Positions 10,677 to 19,657 of a stretch of 64,000 nucleotides of DNA are shown here, one piece after another. The notes beneath the pieces are model-generated. The model saw nothing but the letters and a program-made list of their open reading frames with translations, was not told the DNA's origin and searched no databases. The stretch's first letter is position 1. Each line of letters starts with the position of its first letter. The stretch comes from MM2 sp035460165 (GTDB lineage Bacteria > Pseudomonadota > Gammaproteobacteria > Burkholderiales > Methylophilaceae): positions 1-64,000 of the forward strand of contig DATHWW010000009.1 of NCBI GenBank assembly GCA_035460165.1, written 5' to 3'. The position numbers were made by a program, and so were the translations under genes.

Positions 10677-11416
10677 CAGGCACTCAGTTCTTCCGCCAGC
10701 GCTTGTGCGGCGGCGAAATCCAGCGTGCCTTCGTAAATTGCACGGCCGGTAATGGCGCCCATGATGCCTTCGTCCTCAACGGCGCACAGACGCTTGACGT
10801 CTTCCAGGTTGGTGATGCCGCCGCTGGCAATAACTGGTATGCGCAGGTTTTGCGCCAGCGCCACCGTCGCTTCGATGTTCACGCCGTTAAGCATACCGTC
10901 GCGGCCGATATCGGTATAAACGATGGCTTCGACGCCGTAGTCCTCGAACTTTTTGCCGAGGTCGATCACGTCATGACCGGTCAGCTTGGACCAGCCGTCC
11001 ACCGCCACCTTGCCGTCCTTCGCATCCAGCCCGACCATGATGTGGCCGGGGAAGGCATAGCAGGCATCATGCAGGAAACCGGGGTTTTTCACCGCAGCGG
11101 TACCGATGATGATGTAACTGATGCCGTCGTCCAGATAGCGCTCTATCGTGTCCAGATCACGAATGCCGCCACCCAACTGAATCGGGATATCCCCACCCAC
11201 AGCGGCAACGATGGACTTGATCGCCTCTTCGTTCACCGGCTTGCCGGCGAAGGCGCCGTTCAGGTCCACCAGATGGAGGCGCTGTGCGCCCTTCTCCACC
11301 CAGTGCCGCGCCATCGCGGCGGGATCTTCGGAAAACACCGTAGCGTCTTCCATGAGGCCTTGTTTGAGACGCACGCAGTGGCCGTCTTTGAGATCAATCG
11401 CAGGAATAATCAGCAT
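10676..11416 (-). CDS. hisA: Phosphoribosylformimino-AICAR-phosphate isomerase
   Basis: Amadori rearrangement of ProFAR to PRFAR. A 246-residue TIM barrel related to HisF, with the catalytic aspartates in IPAIDLKDGHCVRL and YTDIGRDGMLNG. It lies 18 nt behind hisH. Confidence 0.98.
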   Translation of the reverse strand: MLIIPAIDLKDGHCVRLKQGLMEDATVFSEDPAAMARHWVEKGAQRLHLVDLNGAFAGKPVNEEAIKSIVAAVGGDIPIQLGGGIRDLDTIERYLDDGISYIIIGTAAVKNPGFLHDACYAFPGHIMVGLDAKDGKVAVDGWSKLTGHDVIDLGKKFEDYGVEAIVYTDIGRDGMLNGVNIEATVALAQNLRIPVIASGGITNLEDVKRLCAVEDEGIMGAITGRAIYEGTLDFAAAQALAEELSA

Positions 11417-11434
11417 GATATATGGGCAATAAAA

Positions 11435-12079
11435 TCAGGGACGACCGTCCCAATTGACGAAATTGAAAAGTAACGACAATCCAGCCTGTTGGCTCTTTTC
11501 CGGATGGAATTGTACGGAAAAAATATTATCGCGCCCGACCGCGCCGGTAAAGCGGAACGGATAGTTGGTATAGGCTGTCTCCAACGCGCCATCGGTCGGC
11601 TCCACGTAATAACTGTGGACGTAGTAAAAGCGCGCGTCCGGCGCGATGCCGGCCCACATCGGGTGACTGCGCGTCTGATGGACTTCGTTCCAGCCCATGT
11701 GCGGAACCTTGAGCTTGCTGCCGGCGCCATCAACCATGCGCGCTTGCGGGAAGCGCTTGACCTTGCCCGGCAGTATGCCGAGACCATCGACGTTACCCTC
11801 CTCGCTGTGCTCGAACAGCAACTGGAGGCCGATGCAAATGCCGAGAAAGGGCTTGCTCGCCGCGGCTTCGTGCACCGCACGGCGCAGGTCGCGGCTGTCG
11901 AGCTCGCGCACGCAATCCGGCATCGCGCCCTGCCCGGGGAATACCACGCGTTCGGCGGCAGCGATCTCGGCGGGATCGCTGGTAACCACAACGGAACGGT
12001 CGGGAGCAACATGCTCCAGCGCTTTAGCCACCGAGCGCAGGTTGCCCATGCCGTAATCGATTACTGCAATATCAGTCAT
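11435..12079 (-). CDS. hisH: Imidazole glycerol phosphate synthase, glutaminase subunit
   Basis: Class I glutamine amidotransferase that supplies ammonia to HisF. The 214-residue protein has the nucleophile in GICIGLQLL, the oxyanion region, and the catalytic His-Glu in VQFHPEKS. It is preceded by the only sizeable gap in the his operon (78 nt). Confidence 0.97.
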   Translation of the reverse strand: MTDIAVIDYGMGNLRSVAKALEHVAPDRSVVVTSDPAEIAAAERVVFPGQGAMPDCVRELDSRDLRRAVHEAAASKPFLGICIGLQLLFEHSEEGNVDGLGILPGKVKRFPQARMVDGAGSKLKVPHMGWNEVHQTRSHPMWAGIAPDARFYYVHSYYVEPTDGALETAYTNYPFRFTGAVGRDNIFSVQFHPEKSQQAGLSLLFNFVNWDGRP

Positions 12080-12157
12080 GATGGATAGCTGTCAGCGTCA
12101 GCATTCAGAAAGTGAGTTCGAAATCTGCAATCTCGATTGCAAATGTGCCGAAGGCGG

Positions 12158-12745
12158 CTATAGCGTTCCCTTGGTAGAAGGCATCACGCCCGCCATGCGC
12201 GGATCGGCTTCGGCGGCAGCGCGCAACGCGCGCCCGAACGCCTTGAAGATCGTTTCCGCCTGATGGTGCGCATTGTCCCCGCGCAGATTGTCGATGTGCA
12301 GGGTCACCAAGGCGTGATTGACGAAGCCCTGGAAGAATTCGTGGAACAGGTCGACGTCGAAATCGCCGATGCGCGCGCGCGTGAATTCGACGCCGAATTC
12401 CAGCCCCGGGCGGCCGGAAATATCCAGCACCACGCGCGACAATGCCTCATCCAGCGGCACGTAGGCGTGGCCGTAGCGGCGTATGCCCTTCTTGTCGCCG
12501 ATGGCCTTGGCGAAGGCCTGGCCCAGGGTAATGCCCACGTCTTCTACGGTGTGATGCGCGTCGATGTGCAGGTCGCCCTTGGCCTGGATGGAAATATCCA
12601 TCATGCCGTGGCGAGCAATCTGATCAAGCATGTGGTCGAGGAAAGGAAGGCCGGTCGCGAATTCGGAAACGCCGGTGCCATCGAGGTTCAATGACACGGA
12701 AATCTGTGTTTCCAGGGTGTTACGGCTGACTTGAGCGGTTCGCAT
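12158..12745 (-). CDS. hisB: Imidazoleglycerol-phosphate dehydratase
   Basis: Manganese-dependent dehydration of imidazole glycerol phosphate. The 195-residue protein holds the metal-binding repeats DHMLDQIARHG and DAHHTVEDVGI. It is the monofunctional form: the histidinol-phosphate phosphatase half of E. coli HisB is absent. I chose the ATG at 12745, nine codons inside the longest frame, because MRTAQVSR is the typical beginning. Confidence 0.96.
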   Translation of the reverse strand: MRTAQVSRNTLETQISVSLNLDGTGVSEFATGLPFLDHMLDQIARHGMMDISIQAKGDLHIDAHHTVEDVGITLGQAFAKAIGDKKGIRRYGHAYVPLDEALSRVVLDISGRPGLEFGVEFTRARIGDFDVDLFHEFFQGFVNHALVTLHIDNLRGDNAHHQAETIFKAFGRALRAAAEADPRMAGVMPSTKGTL

Positions 12746-12773
12746 GGTTAAGTCGCTGAAAAATGGGCTCATT

Positions 12774-13835
12774 CTACCGCAAAATCTCGCGCAATGCCGA
12801 CACCAGCTGCTGACATTGCTCGTCGGTGCCTATCGTGATGCGCATAAAGGGCGCGATGCGAACGGGATTCTTGAAATGGCGCACGATAATGCAGCGCTCG
12901 CGCAGGGCCGCCGTCAGCTCGGCACCGTCACGGTTGGCATGGCGCGCGAAAATGAAATTCGCCGCCGAAGGCAGTACCGTAAAGTCCAGCGCCTCAAGAT
13001 CGGCGACCAGCTTTTCACGGGTCGCCATCACCTGCCGGCGCGTCTGTTCGAAATACGCGCGGTCTTCCATCGCCGCAGCGGCGCCGGCCTGCGCGAAGCG
13101 ATCCAGCGGATAGGAATTAAAGCTGTCCTTGACGCGTACCAGCGCTTCGATCAGGTCAGGATCGCCGATCGCATAGCCGACGCGCAGGCCGGCGAGCGAG
13201 CGCGCCTTGGATAGCGTGTGCACTACCAGCAGTTGCGGGTATTTCTCGATCAGCGGGATCGCGGATTCGCCACCGAAATCGATATACGCTTCGTCCACCA
13301 CGACGACCGAATCTGTATTCGCCTGCAGCAAACGTTCAATCTCGCCCAAGGACAGCAATCGTCCGGTCGGTGCATTCGGGTTGGGGAAAATAATGCCGCC
13401 GTTGGGCTGAACATAGTCGTTAACGTCGATCTCAAAGGATGCGGTCAGCGGTATCGTCTGATATCCCACCTCATAAAGCCCGCAATACACCGGATAAAAA
13501 CTGTAGGTGATATCGGGAAAGAGAATGGGCTGGGCGTGCTTCAGCAGCGCCTGAAAAACGTGCGCCAGCACCTCGTCGGAACCGTTGCCGACAAAGACGT
13601 TAGCCGGCCGCAGAGCGTAGTACTCGGCAATCGCGCCGCGCAAACGGTCGGAATTCGGGTCCGGATATAGGCGTAGCGATTCGGCGACCTCCGCCTGCAA
13701 CGCTTCGAGCACCTTGGGACTGGGCCCGTAGGGATTCTCGTTGGTATTGAGCTTAACCAGATTGGCGAGCTTGGGCTGCTCGCCCGGCACATAAGGCGTC
13801 AATCGCTCGACGGTAGCGCTCCAGAATTTGCTCAA
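12774..13835 (-). CDS. hisC: Histidinol-phosphate aminotransferase
   Basis: PLP enzyme that transaminates imidazole acetol phosphate. The 353-residue sequence has the fold-type-I features NGSDEVL, the DEAYIDF aspartate and the Schiff-base lysine K210 in HTLSKARSLAGLR. The start codon is TTG at 13835, with AGGG six bases upstream, 8 nt behind hisD. Confidence 0.96.
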   Translation of the reverse strand: MSKFWSATVERLTPYVPGEQPKLANLVKLNTNENPYGPSPKVLEALQAEVAESLRLYPDPNSDRLRGAIAEYYALRPANVFVGNGSDEVLAHVFQALLKHAQPILFPDITYSFYPVYCGLYEVGYQTIPLTASFEIDVNDYVQPNGGIIFPNPNAPTGRLLSLGEIERLLQANTDSVVVVDEAYIDFGGESAIPLIEKYPQLLVVHTLSKARSLAGLRVGYAIGDPDLIEALVRVKDSFNSYPLDRFAQAGAAAAMEDRAYFEQTRRQVMATREKLVADLEALDFTVLPSAANFIFARHANRDGAELTAALRERCIIVRHFKNPVRIAPFMRITIGTDEQCQQLVSALREILR

Positions 13836-13843
13836 GATAGACC

Positions 13844-15142
13844 CTATTTCAATCGGTATTCGGCGGCACGGGCATGCGCCTGCAAGCCTTCGCCATACGC
13901 CAGCGTGCTGGCAACCTTGCCCAAGGTCTGCGCGCCTTCGGCCGACACCATGATCAGGCTGGAGCGCTTCTGGAAATCGTACACACCGAGCGGCGACGAG
14001 AAGCGGGCGGTACGCGAAGTCGGCAGCACGTGGTTCGGGCCGGCGCAGTAATCGCCTAATGACTCGCAGGTCTGGCGGCCCATGAAGATGGCGCCGGCGT
14101 GCTTGATCTGCTTGGTCAATGCAACCGGATCTTCGACCGACAACTCCAAGTGTTCCGGCGAAATGTAATTTGCAATCTCGGCCGCTTCGTCAAGATCGCG
14201 CACCTGAATCAGCGCGCCGCGATCTTGCAGCGAGGTGCGAATGATTTCCGCACGCGGCATTTCCTTGATCAGTTTGTCGATACTCGCTTGAACGCGGTCG
14301 AGGAATGCGCCGTCCGGCGACAGCAGGATGGCCTGCGCCAGTTCGTCGTGCTCGGCTTGCGAGAACAGGTCCATCGCCACCCAGTCCGGATCGGTCTTGC
14401 CGTCGCAGATCACCAGGATTTCCGACGGGCCGGCGACCATGTCAATGCCCACCACGCCGAACACGCGGCGTTTGGCCGCAGCCACGTAAGCATTCCCGGG
14501 ACCGACGATCTTGTCCACTTGCGGCACGGTTTCAGTGCCGTACGCCAGCGCGCCGACCGCTTGTGCGCCGCCGATGCAGAATACGCGATCCACGCCGCAG
14601 ACGGCCGCAGCGGCCAATACCAGCGGGTTCCTTTCGCCGCCAGGTGTCGGGACGACCATGATCAGTTCCTGCACCCCGGCAACCTTGGCTGGAATAGCGT
14701 TCATCAGCACCGAAGAGGGATAGGCCGCCTTGCCGCCGGGCACGTACAGGCCGACGCGATCCAGCGCCGTCACCTGCTGGCCGAGCATGGTGCCGTCGGC
14801 TTCGGTGTAGCTCCAGGAACTCATCAACTGCTTTTCGTGATAGACGCGCACGCGCTCGGCGGCATGCTGGAGCGCTTCGCGCTGTTCGGCAGGCAGGCTG
14901 CCCAGCGCTTCGGCCAAGCGCGCTTGCGGCAGCTCAAGATCGTCCATGCGCTCCGCGCTCAGGCGATCAAAGCGTTGCGTATATTCCAGCACGGCAGCAT
15001 CGCCACGCGTTTTGACATCCTTAAGGATGCCCGCGACCACGGCATCGACCTGATCGTCCTGCGCCCCTTCGAATGCCAGCAACTGCTTCAGAGAGGCGTC
15101 GAAAGAGGTATCGGTCGTCGTATAGCGTCTGATTTTCAACAT
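13844..15142 (-). CDS. hisD: Histidinol dehydrogenase
   Basis: NAD- and zinc-dependent enzyme for the last two oxidations from L-histidinol to histidine. The 432-residue protein shows the signature around VDKIVGPGNAYVAAAKR and the catalytic Glu-His of SPEHLEL. The ATG at 15142 (MLKIRRY) is preferred; the frame is open 13 codons upstream into hisG. It follows hisG with one base between. Confidence 0.97.
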   Translation of the reverse strand: MLKIRRYTTTDTSFDASLKQLLAFEGAQDDQVDAVVAGILKDVKTRGDAAVLEYTQRFDRLSAERMDDLELPQARLAEALGSLPAEQREALQHAAERVRVYHEKQLMSSWSYTEADGTMLGQQVTALDRVGLYVPGGKAAYPSSVLMNAIPAKVAGVQELIMVVPTPGGERNPLVLAAAAVCGVDRVFCIGGAQAVGALAYGTETVPQVDKIVGPGNAYVAAAKRRVFGVVGIDMVAGPSEILVICDGKTDPDWVAMDLFSQAEHDELAQAILLSPDGAFLDRVQASIDKLIKEMPRAEIIRTSLQDRGALIQVRDLDEAAEIANYISPEHLELSVEDPVALTKQIKHAGAIFMGRQTCESLGDYCAGPNHVLPTSRTARFSSPLGVYDFQKRSSLIMVSAEGAQTLGKVASTLAYGEGLQAHARAAEYRLK

Positions 15143-15143
15143 A

Positions 15144-15794
15144 TTACTTTCCTGGTGTAACGGCACCGGCAAAGGCATCAATAATGGGCTGTATCTGGCT
15201 GCGCTTCAGCTTGAGCGACGCCTGATTGATGACCAGGCGCGAGCTGATCGGCATGATTTCTTCCACGGCGACAAGGTGGTTGGCGCGCAAGGTGCCGCCG
15301 GTACTGACCAGATCGACGATGGCATCCGCGAGGCCGACCAGCGGGGCCAGCTCCATCGAGCCGTAGAGCTTGATCAGGTCGACATGCATGCCCTTGCCAG
15401 CGAAATGTTCGCGTGCAATCTTGGTGTACTTGGTGGCCACCTTGAGGCGGGCGCCAGGTTTGGCAACCGCGTTATAGTCGAAACCTTCGCGCACCGCGAC
15501 CATCATCTTGCACCGGGCGATCTGCAAATCGAGCGGCTGGTAGAGCCCGGCCCCACCATGTTCATAAAGAACGTCCTTGCCCGCAATACCGAGATCGGCA
15601 CCACCGTTCTCGACATAGGTCGGCACGTCGCTGGCGCGCACGATGATCAGCCGCACGTCATCGCGATTGGTCCCGATGATGAGCTTGCGCGAGGATTCGG
15701 GGTCTTCGGCCGGCACGATGCCCGCTGCCTGCAGCAGCGGCACGGTTTCCTCGAAAATGCGGCCCTTGGACAGGGCAATGGTGATCTGGCTCAT
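15144..15794 (-). CDS. hisG: ATP phosphoribosyltransferase, short form
   Basis: First and feedback-regulated step of histidine synthesis. At 216 residues this is the short HisG, which lacks the C-terminal regulatory domain. Short HisG needs the HisZ regulatory subunit, which is not in this window and must lie elsewhere. The ATG overlaps the murA stop (ATGA), tying the his operon to murA. Confidence 0.96.
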   Translation of the reverse strand: MSQITIALSKGRIFEETVPLLQAAGIVPAEDPESSRKLIIGTNRDDVRLIIVRASDVPTYVENGGADLGIAGKDVLYEHGGAGLYQPLDLQIARCKMMVAVREGFDYNAVAKPGARLKVATKYTKIAREHFAGKGMHVDLIKLYGSMELAPLVGLADAIVDLVSTGGTLRANHLVAVEEIMPISSRLVINQASLKLKRSQIQPIIDAFAGAVTPGK

Positions 15795-17053
15795 TTTGCT
15801 CTTCTGATGATGGCGCCCAGTTGCAACAGCTTCTGTTCAAGGTGCTCGTAGCCGCGGTCGAGGTGATAAATACGCTCGATGGTCGTCTCGCCTTCGGCGA
15901 CCAGACCGGCCAGCACCAGTCCGGCTGAGGCGCGCAGATCGGTCGCCATGACGGTTGCGCCTTCCAGCTGGGCAACCCCGCGCACAATTGCGGTATTGCC
16001 GTCGATCTGGATGTCGGCGCCCAAGCGCTGCAACTCGACCGCGTGCATAAAACGATTTTCGAAAATGGTTTCGCGGATCACTGCGGTACCCGCTGCCACC
16101 GTATTAATGGTCATGAACTGCGCTTGCATGTCGGTGGGGAAGGCCGGATACGGCGCAGTGCGAATGGACACCGCACTAAGTTTTTTCGGTGCGCGCAGCG
16201 TGATCGCCTCGAACTGCGGCGATTTCTCGCCGCTGATCTCGCAGCCGGCGTCCATCAGCTTGTCCACGACCGAATCCAGATAGCCCATGGAAGTGCCGGT
16301 CAGGCGAATTTCGCCGCCGGTAATGGCTGCGGCACAAAGGTAAGTCCCGGTCTCGATGCGGTCGGGCATGATGCTGTGCGTCGCGCCATGCAGGCGTTCG
16401 ACGCCCTGGATGCGGATCACGTCCGTGCCGGCGCCGCTGATGCGTGCGCCCATCGCGGACAGGCACTGCGCCAGATCGACCACTTCCGGCTCGCGCGCGG
16501 CGTTTTCGATCACGGTTTCGCCATCGGCGAGGCAGGCGGCCATCATCAGGTTTTCGGTGCCGGTCACCGTCACCATGTCGGTGAACAGGCGCGCGCCCTT
16601 CAGTCGGCCGACCTTGGCATTGACGTAGCCATGCTCGACCTTGACCTCGGCGCCCATCGACTGCAGGCCCTTGATGTGTTGATCGACCGGACGGGCGCCG
16701 ATAGCGCAGCCGCCGGGCAGGCTGACGTGCGCCTCGCCGCAGCGCGCCACCAGCGGACCCAGCACCAGCACCGCGGCACGCATGGTTTTCACCATTTCAT
16801 AGGGAGCCGTGGGGTTATTAAGCCCGGATGCATCCAGCGTCACCGTATCGCCCGACTGGGCGACCTTGACGCCCATCTGCTCCAGCAGCCGGAGCATCGT
16901 CTGGATGTCGTTGAGAGCGGGAACGTTGGTTAGCGTGAGCGGCTCGCTGGTCAGCAGCGCCGCGCATAGAATCGGCAGCGCGGCGTTCTTGGCGCCGGAA
17001 ATACGTACTTCCCCTTTGAGCGGCTGGCCGCCCTGGATGACTAATTTGTCCAT
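15791..17053 (-). CDS. murA: UDP-N-acetylglucosamine 1-carboxyvinyltransferase
   Basis: First committed step of peptidoglycan synthesis in the cytoplasm: transfers enolpyruvate to UDP-GlcNAc. The 420-residue protein carries the catalytic cysteine C116 in LPGGCAIGARPVDQH, the residue alkylated by fosfomycin, so no built-in resistance is expected. It sits between the mla/ibaG/grxD genes and hisG, the order known from many betaproteobacteria. Confidence 0.97.
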   Translation of the reverse strand: MDKLVIQGGQPLKGEVRISGAKNAALPILCAALLTSEPLTLTNVPALNDIQTMLRLLEQMGVKVAQSGDTVTLDASGLNNPTAPYEMVKTMRAAVLVLGPLVARCGEAHVSLPGGCAIGARPVDQHIKGLQSMGAEVKVEHGYVNAKVGRLKGARLFTDMVTVTGTENLMMAACLADGETVIENAAREPEVVDLAQCLSAMGARISGAGTDVIRIQGVERLHGATHSIMPDRIETGTYLCAAAITGGEIRLTGTSMGYLDSVVDKLMDAGCEISGEKSPQFEAITLRAPKKLSAVSIRTAPYPAFPTDMQAQFMTINTVAAGTAVIRETIFENRFMHAVELQRLGADIQIDGNTAIVRGVAQLEGATVMATDLRASAGLVLAGLVAEGETTIERIYHLDRGYEHLEQKLLQLGAIIRRAK

Positions 17054-17110
17054 AAAGCCGTCTAGCTTCCGTCCCTGATCTTTAAGTTTTAGTTATGAAG
17101 CGCGATGCGC

Positions 17111-17425
17111 TCAAGCCGCTTTCGGCAGCATTTTTTGCAGTTCGCCGTTCTGGTACATCTCACGCATGATATCTGCTCCGCCGACAAACTCGCCGTTGAT
17201 GTATAGCTGCGGAATGGTCGGCCAGTTGGCATAGGTCTTGATGCCTTCGCGGATTTCCGGATCGCTCAGCACGTCCACTGAAACATAATTGTTGACGCCG
17301 CAAGCCTTGAGTATCTGCGCTGCCACGCTCGAAAAACCGCACTGGGGAAACTGCGGCGTTCCCTTCATGTAGAGCACGACCGGGTTTGCGGTCACTTGTG
17401 CTCGAATCTTTTCCTGTGCATCCAT
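17111..17425 (-). CDS. grxD: Monothiol glutaredoxin, Grx4 type
   Basis: Carries [2Fe-2S] clusters for iron-sulfur trafficking. The 104-residue protein has the CGFS active site at residues 29-32 in TPQFPQCGFSSVAAQ, typical of monothiol glutaredoxins. The ATG at 17425 has GGAG six bases upstream; another ATG at 17437 overlaps the bolA stop but lacks a good ribosome binding site. The neighbour is a BolA-family gene. Grx4 and BolA proteins are known to share a cluster in a heterocomplex. Confidence 0.95.
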   Translation of the reverse strand: MDAQEKIRAQVTANPVVLYMKGTPQFPQCGFSSVAAQILKACGVNNYVSVDVLSDPEIREGIKTYANWPTIPQLYINGEFVGGADIMREMYQNGELQKMLPKAA

Positions 17426-17436
17426 GGTGTTCTCCA

Positions 17437-17682
17437 TTAATCGTTAACTGACGCCCATGTCTCGGGCGTATAAGTGCGCAGTGAAAGCGCATGTATTTCC
17501 TGCTTCATCCGGTCGCCCAGCGCCCGGTAAACCAGTTGGTGCTGCTGGACCATGTTCTTGCCGGCAAACTGATGGCTGACTACGACGGCTTCGAAATGCT
17601 GGCCGTCTTCGCCGTGCACCTCGACATGGTCACAGGAGAGGCCTTGCTGAATGTAGTCCTCGACTTGCTTTGCACTTAACAT
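17437..17682 (-). CDS. ibaG: BolA-family protein, IbaG type
   Basis: Small BolA/IbaG protein that partners monothiol glutaredoxins. The 81-residue sequence has the class pattern VVSHQFAGKNMVQQHQLVYRAL with the conserved histidine, and ends ALSLRTYTPETWA as in E. coli IbaG. In E. coli ibaG also lies between mlaB and murA. The ATG at 17682 has GGGG six bases upstream; ATG 17685 and TTG 17688 are alternatives. Confidence 0.93.
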   Translation of the reverse strand: MLSAKQVEDYIQQGLSCDHVEVHGEDGQHFEAVVVSHQFAGKNMVQQHQLVYRALGDRMKQEIHALSLRTYTPETWASVND

Positions 17683-17684
17683 CA

Positions 17685-18440
17685 TCAACCCCGCAATTTA
17701 TAGCCGCTCTTGAGCAGGCGCAAAGTAATCCATGATAAGGCCAAAAAGCTTACTCCGACAACGGTCAGGCTGATTTCCGGCGCGATATCGCCCTGGCCAA
17801 AAAAGCCGTGGCGGAATCCATCGATCATGTAAAAGAATGGATTGAGATGAGACACTTTTTGCCAGAACGGCGGCAGCGAATGTATCGAATAAAACACGCC
17901 GGATAAAAAGGACAATGGCATGATGATGAAGTTCTGGAAAGCCGCCATCTGGTCGAACTTCTCAGCCCAGATGCCGGCAATGATGCCGAGCGTCCCGAGC
18001 AAGCCGCCGCCTAGTATCGCAAATGCCAGTATCAGCAAGGGCTGGGCGACCGGCAGGTCAACGAAGAACAAGGCAACCAGCCACACGCTCGCCCCCACGA
18101 CCAGGCCGCGAATGATCGCCGCCAACAGGAAGGCCAGAAAAAACTGCCAGTAGGAAAGCGGTGTCAGCAGCAGAAACACAATATTGCCCATCACCTTGGA
18201 CTGGATCAGGCTGGATGAGCTATTCGCGAACGCATTCTGCAACAGCGACATCATCATCAGGCCGGGAATCAGGAAAGCAGTGTAAGTGACGCCCTCGTAC
18301 ACCTGGACATGCGACGCCAGCACGTGCGAGAAGATCAGCAGGTAAAGCAGCGCGGTAATCACCGGCGCAGCCACCGTCTGGAAGCTCACCTTCCAGAAAC
18401 GCAGGATTTCCTTCCTGAAAAGCGTCCACATGCCGATCAT
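17685..18440 (-). CDS. yadH: ABC transporter permease (ABC-2 type, YadH-like)
   Basis: Membrane half of an ABC exporter of unknown substrate. The 251-residue protein has six predicted helices of the ABC2 membrane fold and the FLSGVFYSIHSLPP motif typical of YadH/NodJ-like permeases. Its start overlaps the stop of the ATPase gene (ATGA). It stands inserted in what is otherwise an mlaFEDCB-ibaG-murA order; this insertion is common in betaproteobacteria. Confidence 0.9.
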   Translation of the reverse strand: MIGMWTLFRKEILRFWKVSFQTVAAPVITALLYLLIFSHVLASHVQVYEGVTYTAFLIPGLMMMSLLQNAFANSSSSLIQSKVMGNIVFLLLTPLSYWQFFLAFLLAAIIRGLVVGASVWLVALFFVDLPVAQPLLILAFAILGGGLLGTLGIIAGIWAEKFDQMAAFQNFIIMPLSFLSGVFYSIHSLPPFWQKVSHLNPFFYMIDGFRHGFFGQGDIAPEISLTVVGVSFLALSWITLRLLKSGYKLRG

Positions 18441-19336
18441 TGCCTGACGATCTCCATGAACACGTCTTCCAGATCGATCTCGATCAGTTCCATGTCTTCG
18501 ACCTTGATGCCGGCGTTGCGCAACTCCGACAGGACGAATTCGATCTGGGCGACTTCCGGCAGTGCGAAGGTATAGTGCCCTTCATCCTGCGACCGTAGCA
18601 AGGAGGTCAACGACGCCGGCAGCGTAGTGGCCGCGAGACGCAGACGCAGATTCTTGCCCGGCACGCGATTAAGCAAATTGTGCGTACTGTCCAGCGCCAC
18701 CACCTTGCCCTGCTTCAGCATCGCCACCCGCGAACACAGGGTCTCTGCCTCCTCCAGGTAATGCGTAGTCAAAATAATGGTGTGGCCTTCGCGGTTGAGG
18801 CGCTTGATGAATTCCCACAACATCTGGCGAAGTTCAACGTCCACACCGGCGGTCGGCTCGTCCAGCACTACGACCGGTGGCTTATGCGCCAACGCCTGGG
18901 CGATCAGCGCACGGCGCTTCATGCCGCCGGAAAGCCGGCGCATGTTGGTATATGCCTTGTCGGTCAGCCCCAGCGACTCGATTACCTCGTCCACCCAGGC
19001 ATCGTTTTCCTTGCCCAGACCAAAATATCCGGCCTGAAAGCGCAGCATTTCCCGCACATTAAAAAACGGGTCGAATACCAGCTCCTGCGGCACAACCCCC
19101 AGCAAACGGCGCGCATTCTGATAATCATTGACTACGTCATGCCCCATGACGCTGAGCTTGCCGCTGGTCGGACGCAACAATCCGGCAAGCAGATTGATCA
19201 ATGTCGACTTACCCGCGCCATTCGGGCCCAGCAGCGCGAAGAATTCGCCCTGGGCAATGGTCAAATCGATACCCTTCAGCGCTTCGAAAGCACCGAATGA
19301 TTTATGGACCTGATCGATCTGGATCGCGGGAGTCAT
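18437..19336 (-). CDS. yadG: ABC transporter ATP-binding protein (YadG-like)
   Basis: Nucleotide-binding half of the exporter. The 299-residue protein shows Walker A GPNGAGKST (37-45), signature LSGGMKRR, Walker B VVVLDEPTAGVD and an H-loop histidine in LTTHYLEEAE. The C-terminal about 70 residues form the extra domain seen in YadG/NodI types. Substrate unknown; the position next to Mla suggests an envelope lipid or glycolipid, which is only inference. Confidence 0.9.
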   Translation of the reverse strand: MTPAIQIDQVHKSFGAFEALKGIDLTIAQGEFFALLGPNGAGKSTLINLLAGLLRPTSGKLSVMGHDVVNDYQNARRLLGVVPQELVFDPFFNVREMLRFQAGYFGLGKENDAWVDEVIESLGLTDKAYTNMRRLSGGMKRRALIAQALAHKPPVVVLDEPTAGVDVELRQMLWEFIKRLNREGHTIILTTHYLEEAETLCSRVAMLKQGKVVALDSTHNLLNRVPGKNLRLRLAATTLPASLTSLLRSQDEGHYTFALPEVAQIEFVLSELRNAGIKVEDMELIEIDLEDVFMEIVRQ

Positions 19337-19362
19337 GGAAATGCACTAAGGCGCAACGCGCC

Positions 19363-19656
19363 TCAGTGGTGATGCTGAGGAATGAGATCAAGGACGCCGT
19401 ACAGCGTCGCCATATTGACCAGATTGGACGGCAGATGGACGAAAGTCAGGCTGATATTGCGGCTATGCGCCTGACGCAGCCACTCGAACATCAGGCTGAC
19501 CGCCGTCGAGTCGACCTCCGTCACGCCGGAGAGATCCATCTCCAGATTGGGCGAGGTCAAGGCTGCCTCGCTTTCGTCCAGCACGGCATCGACGTTTTCC
19601 ATCGTCATTGCCCCGCTGACACGCAGCGTGCTGCCCTGTGATTCGATGAACGACAA
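19363..19656 (-). CDS. mlaB: STAS-domain protein MlaB
   Basis: STAS subunit that stabilises and regulates the MlaFE transporter of the inner membrane. The 97-residue product has a single STAS domain (DLSGVTEVDSTAVSLMFEW at the centre). I place the start at TTG 19656: it lies one base after the mlaC stop and has AAGG five bases upstream. An earlier TTG (19716) would overlap mlaC by 59 nt. Confidence 0.85.
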   Translation of the reverse strand: MSFIESQGSTLRVSGAMTMENVDAVLDESEAALTSPNLEMDLSGVTEVDSTAVSLMFEWLRQAHSRNISLTFVHLPSNLVNMATLYGVLDLIPQHHH

Positions 19657-19657
19657 C

